A stretch of 64,000 nucleotides of DNA from positions 124,001 to 188,000 of the forward strand of contig CAKSHM010000005.1 in assembly GCA_934457415.1 (NCBI GenBank). The letters run 5' to 3'. Positions 16,152 through 24,422 of the stretch are shown here, piece after piece. This stretch comes from an uncultured Eubacteriales bacterium (GTDB taxonomy: Bacteria; Bacillota; Clostridia; Oscillospirales; Acutalibacteraceae). Both the position numbers and the translations under genes were made by a program. The notes beneath the pieces were generated by a model. That model was not told the origin of the DNA. It searched no databases and worked only from the letters and a program-made list of their open reading frames with translations. Position 1 is the stretch's first letter. Each line of letters begins with the position of its first letter.

Positions 16152-16184
16152 GCTTTGCTTTTTGAAAAAGCAAAGCTTTTTTTA
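16152..16184 (+). terminator. Terminator after the small peptide gene
   Basis: GCTTTGCTT pairs with AAGCAAAGC around a short loop, followed by a run of seven T. A canonical intrinsic terminator. Confidence 0.9.
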
Positions 16185-16192
16185 TTAGGTTT

Positions 16193-16221
16193 TTACGGTA
16201 AGTTAAAATTACAGTTATAAT
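16193..16221 (+). promoter_or_regulatory. Possible promoter of the liv operon
   Basis: TATAAT at 16216-16221 is clear; the -35 (TTACGG at 16193-16198, 17-base spacer) is poor. It implies an ~80-base leader before livJ. Confidence 0.35.
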
Positions 16222-16306
16222 ATATAGTGCAGATTACGGATATATCGGTAATTGTTATTTTGCATACCGTTTAAATATATCACTTTTAAGAAAGAGGTAA
16301 ACAAAA

Positions 16307-17470
16307 ATGAAAAAATCAGCAAAAGTATTAAGCCTCGTCATGGCAGCTGCTATGATGTGTGCGGCATTTGCAGGTTGCGGTAAGAAAAGCTACACTGCAA
16401 ATAACAAAGAGTATGTCATAGGTCTTTCCGGCCCGCTTACCGGTGCCGCTGCAATTTACGGTAACGGTGTTAAGAACGGCGCTTCGCTCGCTGTTGACGA
16501 AATCAACGCGGCAGGCGGTCTTAACGGTGTTAAGTTCAGACTTGAAGTCACCGATGATATGCATGACGCAACTAAGGTTGCTACCAACTATGCTTCCCTC
16601 CTTGAAAAAGGAATGCAGGTTTCTTTAGGATGTGTAACCTCTGCTCCCTGCGCTGAGTGGACTAACCTTTCTCATGAAGATAATGTATTTTTCCTTACTC
16701 CTTCTGCTTCAAACGACGATATCCCGAAATATGACAACGGCTATCAGATGTGCTTTGCAGACGGCGATCAAGGTAAAGCAGCTGCTTCTTATGTTAATGA
16801 AAACTTCAAAGGAAAGACAATCGGTGTTTTCTATAAATCCGATGATAACTATTCCTCAGGAATTTTCAAGCAGTTCAAGAGCAACCTTGACTCAAGCGTA
16901 AAGGTTGTTGAAACCCTGTTTACAGACGCAGGCGCAACCAGCTTCGATTCTCAGATAAATGAACTTAAAGACTGTAAATTCATCTTCATGCCTATTTACT
17001 ATACTCCTGCTACTATCTTTATGACTCAGGCTAAAGGTAAAATAGCTGATGACGCAGTTTACTACGGCTGTGACGGATTTGACGGAATTGATTCAACTAA
17101 AGGCTTTGACATAAAGTCTATACCTCAGGAAGTTTCAATGCTTTCTCACTTTGATTCATCCGCTACTACCGGCGCTGCAGGCGACTTTATAAAGAAGTAT
17201 ACCGAGAAATACGGCAAAGAGACCCTTAACCAGTTCGGAGCTTCTGCTTATGACTGCGTATATGCTATTTACGGCGCTATGAAAGAAGCTAAGGTTGACG
17301 ACGTAACCATTTCCGCATCTGATCTTTGTGATGTTCTTAAAGATTCTTTCAAGACATACAAGCTCAAAAATGCTGTAACAGGCGGCGGCAGCGATGTTTC
17401 TTGGAACAAAGACGGAAAAGTTAAGAAGAGCGCAATCAAGTTTGTTATAAAAGAAGCAGACAAAGCTTAA
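16307..17470 (+). CDS. livJ: ABC transporter substrate-binding lipoprotein, branched-chain amino acid type
   Basis: A 387-residue lipoprotein: signal peptide with lipobox AFAGC, the modified cysteine at residue 24. The mature part is a type I periplasmic-binding fold (Peripla_BP_6) starting IGLSGPLTGAAAIYGNG and DEINAAGG. It would capture Leu, Ile, Val or a related compound outside the membrane and deliver it to LivHM. First gene of livJHMGF, with AAAGAGG upstream. The hairpin downstream probably allows higher expression of the binding protein than of the membrane genes. The substrate is inferred from the family only. Confidence 0.9.
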   Translation: MKKSAKVLSLVMAAAMMCAAFAGCGKKSYTANNKEYVIGLSGPLTGAAAIYGNGVKNGASLAVDEINAAGGLNGVKFRLEVTDDMHDATKVATNYASLLEKGMQVSLGCVTSAPCAEWTNLSHEDNVFFLTPSASNDDIPKYDNGYQMCFADGDQGKAAASYVNENFKGKTIGVFYKSDDNYSSGIFKQFKSNLDSSVKVVETLFTDAGATSFDSQINELKDCKFIFMPIYYTPATIFMTQAKGKIADDAVYYGCDGFDGIDSTKGFDIKSIPQEVSMLSHFDSSATTGAAGDFIKKYTEKYGKETLNQFGASAYDCVYAIYGAMKEAKVDDVTISASDLCDVLKDSFKTYKLKNAVTGGGSDVSWNKDGKVKKSAIKFVIKEADKA

Positions 17471-17492
17471 TTTTTTAATCAAAATATATCGT

Positions 17493-17516
17493 CCGGCATA
17501 TCTTTCGGTATGCCGG
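17493..17516 (+). terminator. Intercistronic hairpin after livJ (attenuator-like)
   Basis: CCGGCATA pairs perfectly with TATGCCGG around an eight-base loop. There is no long T run, so it may act as partial terminator or as an mRNA 3' end stabiliser between livJ and livH. Confidence 0.45.
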
Positions 17517-17617
17517 AGATATGCTCTGTATATTAACCGAGACTTAATCGCTTGGTTATTACCGCAAGCTATTAAGCGTCGGTTAATATTAAAAAATTTG
17601 TATGGTAAGGTGTTAAA

Positions 17618-18490
17618 ATGGAAATTATTACGACCTTAATTAACGGTCTGAGTATCGGCGGAATTTATGCCATGATAGCGCTCGGCTATACCATGGTTTA
17701 CGGAATTGCAAAAATGCTTAACTTTGCTCATGGTGACATCATAATGGTCGGCGGTTACACTATCTATGTGTTTATGACGACTACAGGTCACCCCGCAATT
17801 GCAATAACAGCCGCAATTATTTTCTGTACTTTGCTCGGAATTACAATTGAAAGAGTTGCATATAAACCTTTACGAGGCTCCTCTCCGCTTGCTGTTCTTA
17901 TCACTGCAATCGGTGTAAGCTATCTTTTACAAAGCCTTGCTCAGATTATATTCGGATCAGCTCCGAAAATGGTAAAGATTTTTGAGCTCGGAACCGTGAC
18001 AATCGGCGGTATGAAAGTTCAGGTTGCCACACTGCTTACTCTTGCCTGCACAATTATTGTTATGGCAGCCCTCAGCGTTTTTGTTAAGTTTACAAAGATG
18101 GGCAGAGCGATGGTTGCCACATCTGAGGACAGAGACGCAACGCAGTTAATGGGAATCAATGTTAACATGGTTATAACCGTTACATTCGCAATAGGCTCGG
18201 CTCTTGCCGCAATTGCAGGTCTTTTCTATCTTATAAAAGCACCGAGCATTTCAAATACCTTTGGATCAATGCCCGGAATTAAGGCATTTACCGCTGCGGT
18301 TATCGGCGGAATCGGTTCAATACCCGGTGCAATGATCGGCGGAATAGTTCTCGGAATAATAGAATGCTTTTCTTATAAAATCCCCGCTTTGGCGGCTTAT
18401 ACCGATGCAATAGAGTTTTTAATACTTATCGTTATTCTTCTTGTTAAACCGACGGGAATACTCGGTAAAAAGAGAAAGGAGAAAGTATAA
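17618..18490 (+). CDS. livH: Branched-chain amino acid ABC transporter permease LivH
   Basis: A 290-residue inner membrane permease with about eight helices. The start INGLSIGGIYAMIALGYTMVYGI and the later GIKAFTAAVIGGIGSIPGAM are hallmarks of LivH. It forms the transport channel with LivM. Its stop overlaps the livM start (TAATG), which indicates coupling. It matches the family's usual length. Confidence 0.94.
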   Translation: MEIITTLINGLSIGGIYAMIALGYTMVYGIAKMLNFAHGDIIMVGGYTIYVFMTTTGHPAIAITAAIIFCTLLGITIERVAYKPLRGSSPLAVLITAIGVSYLLQSLAQIIFGSAPKMVKIFELGTVTIGGMKVQVATLLTLACTIIVMAALSVFVKFTKMGRAMVATSEDRDATQLMGINVNMVITVTFAIGSALAAIAGLFYLIKAPSISNTFGSMPGIKAFTAAVIGGIGSIPGAMIGGIVLGIIECFSYKIPALAAYTDAIEFLILIVILLVKPTGILGKKRKEKV

Positions 18491-19644
18491 TGGGTAATTC
18501 AAAATTATCAAAAATCAAATGGAAGCATTATATAAATTATGTTGTAGTTGCCGCTTTCACTCTTTTTCTTCTTATAACCTCTCTGACTGTCGGTCTGGAA
18601 AAATCAACTATTTATCTTGTTGAAAAGATTTCAATCGCAATAGTTCTTGCACTTTCTTTAAACCTTGTTGTAGGCTTCTTAGGTGAGCTTTCATTAGGTC
18701 ATGCCGGATTTATGTGTATCGGCGCTTATATCGGAGGAAAATGCTCACTCATTCTCGAAAATAAGCTTGGTTCAACCGGTATTCTTTCATTCGTGATTTC
18801 GGTTTTAGTCGGCGGAATTTGTGCTGCCTTCTTCGGATTTGTTGTAGGTCTTCCCGCTCTTCGTCTTAAGGGCGATTACCTTGCTATTGTTACTTTGGGA
18901 TTCGGCGAAATAGTCAAATCCGTTTTCCAGAATACCAGTCAGGAATCCTTCGGCGGGGCTTTAGGCCTTGAGACTCCCCGTTACGATAAAAATACGCTTT
19001 TTATTTACAGCTTTATAATAGTTCTTATCACCCTTGCTGTAATTCAGAATTTAATGCGTTCAAAACACGGAAGAGCAATAACCTCTATCCGTGACAATGA
19101 AATTGCGGCAAAGGCAACAGGAATAAGCGTAACTAAATATAAGCTTCTCGCTTTTATCGTTTCATCATTCTTTGCGGGTGTTGCAGGTGTTCTTTACAGC
19201 TTTTCCAACTACAATGTTCAAAGTTCAAAGTTCGGCTACAACTATTCTATAGAAATACTTGTTATGGTAGTTCTCGGCGGAATCGGCTCGATAAACGGCT
19301 CAATTATCGCTGCTGCCCTTATCACCTTTATCAATACCGAATTTGCAACTATTCTTACCGGAAACCTTGCAGTGCTTCAGAATTTGCTTTATGCAATCAT
19401 TCTTATACTGATAGTAATTTATAACAATTCCCCTGCCTTCAAATCAATCAGAGATAAATATGACTTTAAGAAACTGTTTGATAATCTCCATAAAAAGAAG
19501 GATCCTTCTGTCATTAAGGACGATTCGGCAAAATGGACCAGAATTCAAACTAAAATTCCGATGGATGAAGTTCTTTCTGTTGATGTTTCACCCGTTGATC
19601 AGAATAATCTTAAACCCGATAAATCACCTAAGGAGGAAAAATAA
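18490..19644 (+). CDS. livM: Branched-chain amino acid ABC transporter permease LivM
   Basis: A 384-residue permease with LSLNLVVGFLGELSLGHAGFM near residue 55 and VLGGIGSINGSIIAAAL near 265, typical of LivM. The last ~60 residues are a charged cytoplasmic tail (KKLFDNLHKKKDPS...), longer than in enteric LivM. It starts on the last base of livH and its stop overlaps livG by one base (TAATG), so the four membrane and ATPase genes form one unit. Confidence 0.94.
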   Translation: MGNSKLSKIKWKHYINYVVVAAFTLFLLITSLTVGLEKSTIYLVEKISIAIVLALSLNLVVGFLGELSLGHAGFMCIGAYIGGKCSLILENKLGSTGILSFVISVLVGGICAAFFGFVVGLPALRLKGDYLAIVTLGFGEIVKSVFQNTSQESFGGALGLETPRYDKNTLFIYSFIIVLITLAVIQNLMRSKHGRAITSIRDNEIAAKATGISVTKYKLLAFIVSSFFAGVAGVLYSFSNYNVQSSKFGYNYSIEILVMVVLGGIGSINGSIIAAALITFINTEFATILTGNLAVLQNLLYAIILILIVIYNNSPAFKSIRDKYDFKKLFDNLHKKKDPSVIKDDSAKWTRIQTKIPMDEVLSVDVSPVDQNNLKPDKSPKEEK

Positions 19645-20414
19645 TGTCTGAATATGTACTTGAAACTATTGACCTCGGCATTTCCTTCGGCGGTCTTAAA
19701 GCGGCTCAGGATGTTAATATTAAAATAAAGAAAAACCAGATTTACGGTCTTGTCGGTCCTAACGGTGCAGGAAAAACTACAATTTTTAACCTTCTTACCG
19801 GTGTTTATCAACCCACAACCGGAACATTTTTGCTTAACGGCGAGGATTTAAAGGGAAAATCTCAGGAAAAAATCAATCATAAGGGCATTGCTCGAACATT
19901 TCAGAATATCAGATTGTTCAATAATATGAGCGTCATCAGAAATGTTATGGTAGGCCTTTCAAATCAGCCTGAATTTAAATGCGGTTTTCTTACCTCTGTT
20001 TTAAGACTTCCTATACATTTTAAGGTTGAAAAAGCAATGAGAAACCGCGCCAAGGAAATTCTTCGGATATTTGACCTTGAAGAGGAAAGAAACAATCTTG
20101 CCTGCAACCTTCCTTACGGAAAACAGCGTAAGCTTGAAATAGCGAGAGCGCTTGCAACAAATCCGAAGCTTCTGCTTCTTGACGAGCCTGCCGCAGGCAT
20201 GAACCCCAATGAAACAAAAGACCTTATGGAAACAATATTTCTTATACGCGATAAGTTTGATATGACTATTCTTCTTATTGAACACGATATGAAATTTGTT
20301 TCGGGTCTTTGCGACGAGGTTACCGTTCTTAACTTCGGAACGGTTCTCGCTCAGGGTAAAACCCGAGACGCACTTAACAACCCTGAAGTTATCAAAGCCT
20401 ATATCGGCGGATAG
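19644..20414 (+). CDS. livG: Branched-chain amino acid ABC transporter ATPase LivG
   Basis: A 256-residue ABC ATPase: Walker A GPNGAGKTT (~residue 36), Q-loop in ARTFQNIRLF, signature region LPYGKQRKLEIARAL (a variant of LSGGQ as usual in LivG), Walker B LLLLDEPAAGMNP and H-loop IEHDM. It pairs with LivF to power LivHM. AAGGAGG lies upstream of the ATG within the end of livM. Confidence 0.94.
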   Translation: MSEYVLETIDLGISFGGLKAAQDVNIKIKKNQIYGLVGPNGAGKTTIFNLLTGVYQPTTGTFLLNGEDLKGKSQEKINHKGIARTFQNIRLFNNMSVIRNVMVGLSNQPEFKCGFLTSVLRLPIHFKVEKAMRNRAKEILRIFDLEEERNNLACNLPYGKQRKLEIARALATNPKLLLLDEPAAGMNPNETKDLMETIFLIRDKFDMTILLIEHDMKFVSGLCDEVTVLNFGTVLAQGKTRDALNNPEVIKAYIGG

Positions 20415-20423
20415 GAGTAAGCT

Positions 20424-21134
20424 ATGTCGTTGCTTGAAATTAAAAATCTTGAAGTATTCTATGGTGTAATACAGGCTCTGAAGGGCATAAGCTTTAATGT
20501 TGATGAGGGCGAAATAATAACACTTATTGGTGCTAACGGTGCCGGAAAAACCACTACCATGCAGAGTGTTATTGGTCTTATTCCTAAAAAGGGCGGAACA
20601 GTAACCTATAACGGTAAGGATATTACACATACCCCTGCTCATAAGCTGGTGGGTCTCGGTATGGCTCAGGTACCTGAAGGAAGAAGAATTTTTCAGGAGC
20701 TTACCGTATATGAAAACTTACTTATGGGTGCTTTTCTTAATAAAGACAAAAAATCCGTTAAAGAAGATATAGAAAGAATTTATAACCTTTTCCCGAGACT
20801 TTGCGAGAGAAAAGGACAGATTGCAGGGACTCTCTCAGGAGGAGAACAGCAGATGCTTGCTATGGGCAGAGCGCTTATGAGCAGACCGAAGCTCCTAATG
20901 CTTGACGAGCCTTCAATGGGACTTTCTCCCCTGCTCGTCGATGAAGTTTTTGAACTTATTAAGCACATTAACAAGGACGGCACAACCATTCTTTTGGTTG
21001 AGCAGAATGCAGGTAAATCTCTTGCAATTTCCGACAGAGCTTATGTTCTTGAAAACGGAAAAATCGTTCTTACAGGCACAGGAAAAGAGCTTATGGAGAG
21101 CGATATGGTCAAGAAAGCATATCTCGGCGGTTAA
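20424..21134 (+). CDS. livF: Branched-chain amino acid ABC transporter ATPase LivF
   Basis: A 236-residue ABC ATPase with Walker A GANGAGKTTT (~residue 38), the LivF-type text PEGRRIFQELTVYENLLMG, signature LSGGEQQMLAMGRAL, Walker B LLMLDEPSMGLSP and H-loop VEQN in place of the usual His, normal for LivF. It is the last gene of the importer operon and is followed by a long terminator. Confidence 0.94.
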   Translation: MSLLEIKNLEVFYGVIQALKGISFNVDEGEIITLIGANGAGKTTTMQSVIGLIPKKGGTVTYNGKDITHTPAHKLVGLGMAQVPEGRRIFQELTVYENLLMGAFLNKDKKSVKEDIERIYNLFPRLCERKGQIAGTLSGGEQQMLAMGRALMSRPKLLMLDEPSMGLSPLLVDEVFELIKHINKDGTTILLVEQNAGKSLAISDRAYVLENGKIVLTGTGKELMESDMVKKAYLGG

Positions 21135-21151
21135 TACATTATATTATATTT

Positions 21152-21199
21152 AAACAAACACGGCTGTAAAGTGAGTAAGCTTTACAGCCGTGTTTGTTT
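21152..21199. terminator. Bidirectional terminator between livF and the ZIP gene
   Basis: AAACAAACACGGCTGTAAAG pairs perfectly over 20 bp with its reverse complement around an eight-base loop. The two genes converge here and share it; it overlaps the ZIP stop codon. Confidence 0.88.
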
Positions 21200-22001
21200 A
21201 TCCCAATGCAACATCTAAAAACATCATAACAGAAAATCCGGCAATAATTCCGAGTGTTGAAAAATAAGGCATCTCTTCCCTGTTTTGCTGACATTCCGGA
21301 ATAAGCTCATGAACGGCTACAAGTATCATGGCACCTGCCGCAAAGGACAGCGCATAAGGGAGAATGGCATTCACATATACTACCAGCGCCGCTCCTATGA
21401 TGCCGGCAACCGGTTCTACAAGCCCTGAAGCCTGACCGATTATAAAGCTTTTAAATCGTGACCTGCCTTCTCTTCTTAACGGAATTGATACTGCCGCTCC
21501 CTCCGGAAAATTCTGCAATGCAATACCTATCGCTATACTGAACGCACCCATTATCTGTTCTGGAGAAGCGTTTGAGTTTTTTAGAGCTCCGAAAGCCACT
21601 CCTACCGCAAGTCCCTCCGGAATGTTATGAAGTGTTATTGAAAGTATAAGCATAAACATTCTGTTTTTGCCCGATTTTTCATTTGTGTTCATATCAGCGC
21701 CTGAAATCGTCTTAGAAACGATTTTGTCGGAAATCAGTAAGAATACCGCACCGAATATAAAACCGATTGTAACGCTTAAATAAGAAGGTATTACAGAGTC
21801 GAGAGCATCTGCTCTGTCAATTGCCGGCTGCAGCAGCGACCAAAAAGAAGCGGCAATCATAACACCTGCCGAAAATCCGAGCATAAGATTTAATATTTTT
21901 TCTTTTGGCTTTTTAAAAAAGATGACCGTACCTGCCCCCAAGGCTGTTACAAACCATGTGCCGATTGTGGCAAGCAGAGCCATAAGTATATAATTTTTCA
22001 T
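21198..22001 (-). CDS. ZIP-family divalent metal transporter (ZupT/GufA-like)
   Basis: A 267-residue membrane protein with about eight helices. The two conserved metal-binding helices are present: HNIPEGLAVGVAFG (~residue 130) and ALQNFPEGAAVSIPLR (~160). ZIP proteins take up Zn, Fe or Mn. The start at 22001 is chosen because GGAGGG lies 8 bases upstream. That site and an adjoining -10 element lie in or beside a palindrome, which suggests regulated expression. It is monocistronic. Confidence 0.9.
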   Translation of the reverse strand: MKNYILMALLATIGTWFVTALGAGTVIFFKKPKEKILNLMLGFSAGVMIAASFWSLLQPAIDRADALDSVIPSYLSVTIGFIFGAVFLLISDKIVSKTISGADMNTNEKSGKNRMFMLILSITLHNIPEGLAVGVAFGALKNSNASPEQIMGAFSIAIGIALQNFPEGAAVSIPLRREGRSRFKSFIIGQASGLVEPVAGIIGAALVVYVNAILPYALSFAAGAMILVAVHELIPECQQNREEMPYFSTLGIIAGFSVMMFLDVALG

Positions 22002-22008
22002 TTTTTGA

Positions 22009-22037
22009 CCCTCCGCTACCATTATATTAGCGGAGGG
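22009..22037 (-). promoter_or_regulatory. Palindrome over the promoter and ribosome site of the ZIP gene
   Basis: CCCTCCGCT and AGCGGAGGG form a perfect 9-bp inverted repeat with an 11-base spacer that contains TATAAT on the minus strand. A TTAACA lies 18 bases upstream of that TATAAT. The proximal arm includes the GGAGGG ribosome site. It could be a repressor operator straddling the -10, or a hairpin hiding the ribosome site if transcription starts further upstream. Confidence 0.5.
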
Positions 22038-22123
22038 CTCGGTCTGTTAATATATAGAAATAATGCAGGATTTTAATATATCAGACTATTTTAGAAATAA
22101 TTTAAAAAATATCTATTTTTTTC

Positions 22124-22152
22124 TTGACATTTAATCCTTATATTGATATAAT
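22124..22152 (+). promoter_or_regulatory. Sigma-A promoter of tRNA-Lys
   Basis: Perfect TTGACA (22124-22129), 17 bases, perfect TATAAT (22147-22152), 23 bases before the tRNA. Confidence 0.88.
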
Positions 22153-22175
22153 GATTAAGCTGTCGTTTTTGAAAC

Positions 22176-22251
22176 GGTCTATTAGCTCAGCCGGTAGAGC
22201 ACTTGACTTTTAATCAAGGTGTCCGGGGTTCGATTCCCCGATAGGCCACCA
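22176..22251 (+). tRNA. tRNA-Lys (TTT anticodon)
   Basis: A 76-base cloverleaf with encoded CCA: acceptor GGTCTAT/ATAGGCC with one G-U pair, D arm AGCTCAGCCGGTAGAGC, anticodon loop CTTTTAA giving TTT, T arm GGGGTTCGATTCCCC. It is a single tRNA with its own promoter and terminator. Confidence 0.96.
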
Positions 22252-22253
22252 TT

Positions 22254-22285
22254 AGAACTCGCTGTTTAAGCGGGTTCTTTTTTTG
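22254..22285 (+). terminator. Terminator of tRNA-Lys
   Basis: AGAACTCGCT pairs with AGCGGGTTCT (one G-U) around a short loop, then seven T. Confidence 0.85.
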
Positions 22286-22370
22286 TTTACTAAGAAAAAA
22301 TGGTAATTTCTAACACCTCTTCTAACACTTTCACAGCATAGATGCAATTGTGTTTGCAAGGTTTTTCCTT

Positions 22371-22775
22371 TTAAATATATTTTTTTGATGATTTATTAAC
22401 GCCTGTAATTCCGCCGATAAGCGATGCAAGCATAATTATTATAAGATGAAACAGCGTATTTGAAGTTACTCCGCCTTTATTTACCGCAAGCGCGGCGCAG
22501 GTAACGCACAGAAAGTAAAACAGACCTGTTATAAGTCCTGTAAGGTATCCTTTTTCCCCTATTTTTCGAGCCGTATATAAAGCGCTTAATAAGGCACCCG
22601 CAGCAAGACAAACGGTAGCGGTTGCCCCCGCAAAGGAGCGGCTGATATTAAAAACTAAAAATGCCGCCGACGATATAATAATAAGCAGCACGGTTGCGAT
22701 AATACCCAAGGAAACACCGATAAAGAATTTTTTGATATTTTCTGATTTGAAAAATTCGCTGTTTTTAACGGACAT
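22371..22775 (-). CDS. TIGR04086/YrzE-like membrane protein
   Basis: A 134-residue protein with four hydrophobic segments after a short polar N-terminus. The text GALLSALYTARKIGEKGYLTGLITGLFY fits the TIGR04086 (YrzE) family, whose members usually sit next to yajC as here. No function is known. Its ribosome site GGGGGA and ATG are inside a long inverted repeat, so translation is probably controlled. It is the last gene of the queA-tgt-yajC run. Confidence 0.8.
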   Translation of the reverse strand: MSVKNSEFFKSENIKKFFIGVSLGIIATVLLIIISSAAFLVFNISRSFAGATATVCLAAGALLSALYTARKIGEKGYLTGLITGLFYFLCVTCAALAVNKGGVTSNTLFHLIIIMLASLIGGITGVNKSSKKYI

Positions 22776-22833
22776 TAAAATCCCCCATTTAAATAACTTA
22801 TAATTAAGTATATTTAAACGGGGGGATTTTAAT
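22774..22833 (-). promoter_or_regulatory. Hairpin covering the ribosome site and start codon of the YrzE-like gene
   Basis: ATTAAAATCCCCC (22774-22786) and GGGGGATTTTAAT (22821-22833) are perfect complements over 13 bp. TTTAAATA (22788-22795) and TATTTAAA (22811-22818) extend the stem by 8 bp. In the minus-strand mRNA the GGGGGA ribosome site and most of the ATG are paired. It may repress translation, act as an mRNA 3' end for yajC, or both. Confidence 0.55.
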
Positions 22834-22839
22834 TACACA

Positions 22840-23184
22840 TTATTTAGAAGCAACATCATCATGAACGGTTAAGTTCTGCTGAAGAGCCCAGCGCGCAAAC
22901 GTAAGCTTGCTGTGATCGCTTTTGGATTCGATAACAAAAGAATCGTCCTTTAAAGAAACTACTCTTCCGTAAATTCCGCCGATTGTAACTACTTCATCGC
23001 CAATCTGCAGATTTTCACGCATTTTCTTTTCTTCTTTTTCTTTTTTCTTCTGCGGACGGATTATGATGAAATACATAAGACCGAACATAAGCACAAGCAT
23101 GCCTATCATCATAAGAGAGCCGCCTGCTCCGCTTCCTGCTGCGCCGGAAGCCTTTGCCGCAAGTGTAAGTAAATTAAAATTCAT
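22840..23184 (-). CDS. yajC: Preprotein translocase subunit YajC
   Basis: A 114-residue protein with one membrane helix (residues ~24-43, MMIGMLVLMFGLMYFIIIRP) directly followed by QKKKEKEEKKMRENLQIGDEVVTIGG-type text (positions ~46-70), the YajC signature. The N-terminus is Gly/Ala-rich. YajC associates with SecDF and the SecYEG channel. The location after queA-tgt is the usual bacterial arrangement. Confidence 0.94.
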   Translation of the reverse strand: MNFNLLTLAAKASGAAGSGAGGSLMMIGMLVLMFGLMYFIIIRPQKKKEKEEKKMRENLQIGDEVVTIGGIYGRVVSLKDDSFVIESKSDHSKLTFARWALQQNLTVHDDVASK

Positions 23185-23275
23185 TGTGTTTTAAACCTCC
23201 ATTAAATTTAACAATTTTAATTATACAGAAAACATTACATAATTGCAAGGAATTATTTGTAAATATAATGTTAAA

Positions 23276-24406
23276 TCAAATTCTTGTTGAAAGAATGCTT
23301 TCTTTTTGCTTTTTAAATTCCGCAAATCTTCCCTCGTCAAGAGCATTTCTGATTTCAGTCATTAAATTATTATAAAACCAAAGATTGTGAAGCACAAGCA
23401 GACGCTGCGAAAGCATTTCTCCTGCCTTAAGCAAATGCCTTAGATAAGCTTTTGAATACCGCTTGCATGTGGGACAGCCGCAGTTATCGTCTATCGGGGA
23501 CATATCGTATTCGTATTTATTATTATTTATGTTTATAATACCGTGAGATGTAAATAAATGTCCGTGTCTTGCATTACGGCTCGGCATAACGCAGTCGAAA
23601 AGGTCTATTCCCCGCTCTACGGCGTTTAAAATATTGGCAGGTGTTCCGACGCCCATAAGGTATCTTATTTTATCTTTGGGCATTACGGGTGTTACATGTT
23701 CAAGAACATCGTACATAACCTCTGTAGGCTCTCCTACAGCCAGTCCGCCTACGGCATAACCGTCAAGCTCCAGATCGGCTATTTGTTTCATATGTTCAAT
23801 TCTCAAATCATTAAAGGTACAGCCTTGATTTATTCCGAAAAGGAGCTGTTCTTTATTTATTGTTTCGTCAAGAGAATTAAGCCTGCTCATTTCCGCTTTA
23901 CATCTTTTAAGCCAGCGTGTAGTGCGCTCGCAGGATTGTTTTGAGTATGAATATTCGGCAGGATTTTCAACGCACTCATCAAAAGCCATTGCAACGGTTG
24001 ACCCCAAATTAGACTGGATTTGCATACTCTGCTCCGGGCCCATAAAAATTTTTCTGCCGTCAACATGGCTGTGAAACGTAACACCGTCTTCAGTGATTTG
24101 ACGAAGCTTTGCAAGTGAAAAGACCTGAAAACCGCCGCTGTCGGTTAATATAGGGCCGTCCCAAGTAGTAAATTTATGAAGACCTCCGCATTTTTTTACT
24201 GTTTCGTCACTCGGTCTAACATGAAGGTGATAGGTATTTGATAGCATTACCTGACATTTTATCTCTTTAAGATCCTCGGCAGAAACAGCGCCTTTTATGG
24301 CTGCCGCCGTTGCAACATTCATAAAAGCGGGGGTCTGAACGGTTCCTCTGTTTGTTATGAATTCTCCGCGTCTTGCGCCGTTTTCTTCTTTAATTAGCTT
24401 GTACAT
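23276..24406 (-). CDS. tgt: Queuine/preQ1 tRNA-guanine transglycosylase
   Basis: A 376-residue enzyme that swaps guanine 34 for preQ1 in tRNA-Asn, Asp, His and Tyr. It shows the general-base region ILTDSGGFQVFSL (~residue 87), the nucleophile region DLFDCVMPSRNARHGH (~270) and the zinc ligands CGCPTC (~310) with a following His. Standard length. It lies 17 bases downstream of queA, the next enzyme in queuosine synthesis, so both act in one pathway. Confidence 0.96.
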   Translation of the reverse strand: MYKLIKEENGARRGEFITNRGTVQTPAFMNVATAAAIKGAVSAEDLKEIKCQVMLSNTYHLHVRPSDETVKKCGGLHKFTTWDGPILTDSGGFQVFSLAKLRQITEDGVTFHSHVDGRKIFMGPEQSMQIQSNLGSTVAMAFDECVENPAEYSYSKQSCERTTRWLKRCKAEMSRLNSLDETINKEQLLFGINQGCTFNDLRIEHMKQIADLELDGYAVGGLAVGEPTEVMYDVLEHVTPVMPKDKIRYLMGVGTPANILNAVERGIDLFDCVMPSRNARHGHLFTSHGIININNNKYEYDMSPIDDNCGCPTCKRYSKAYLRHLLKAGEMLSQRLLVLHNLWFYNNLMTEIRNALDEGRFAEFKKQKESILSTRI

Positions 24407-24422
24407 TTATTTCTCCTGATTT

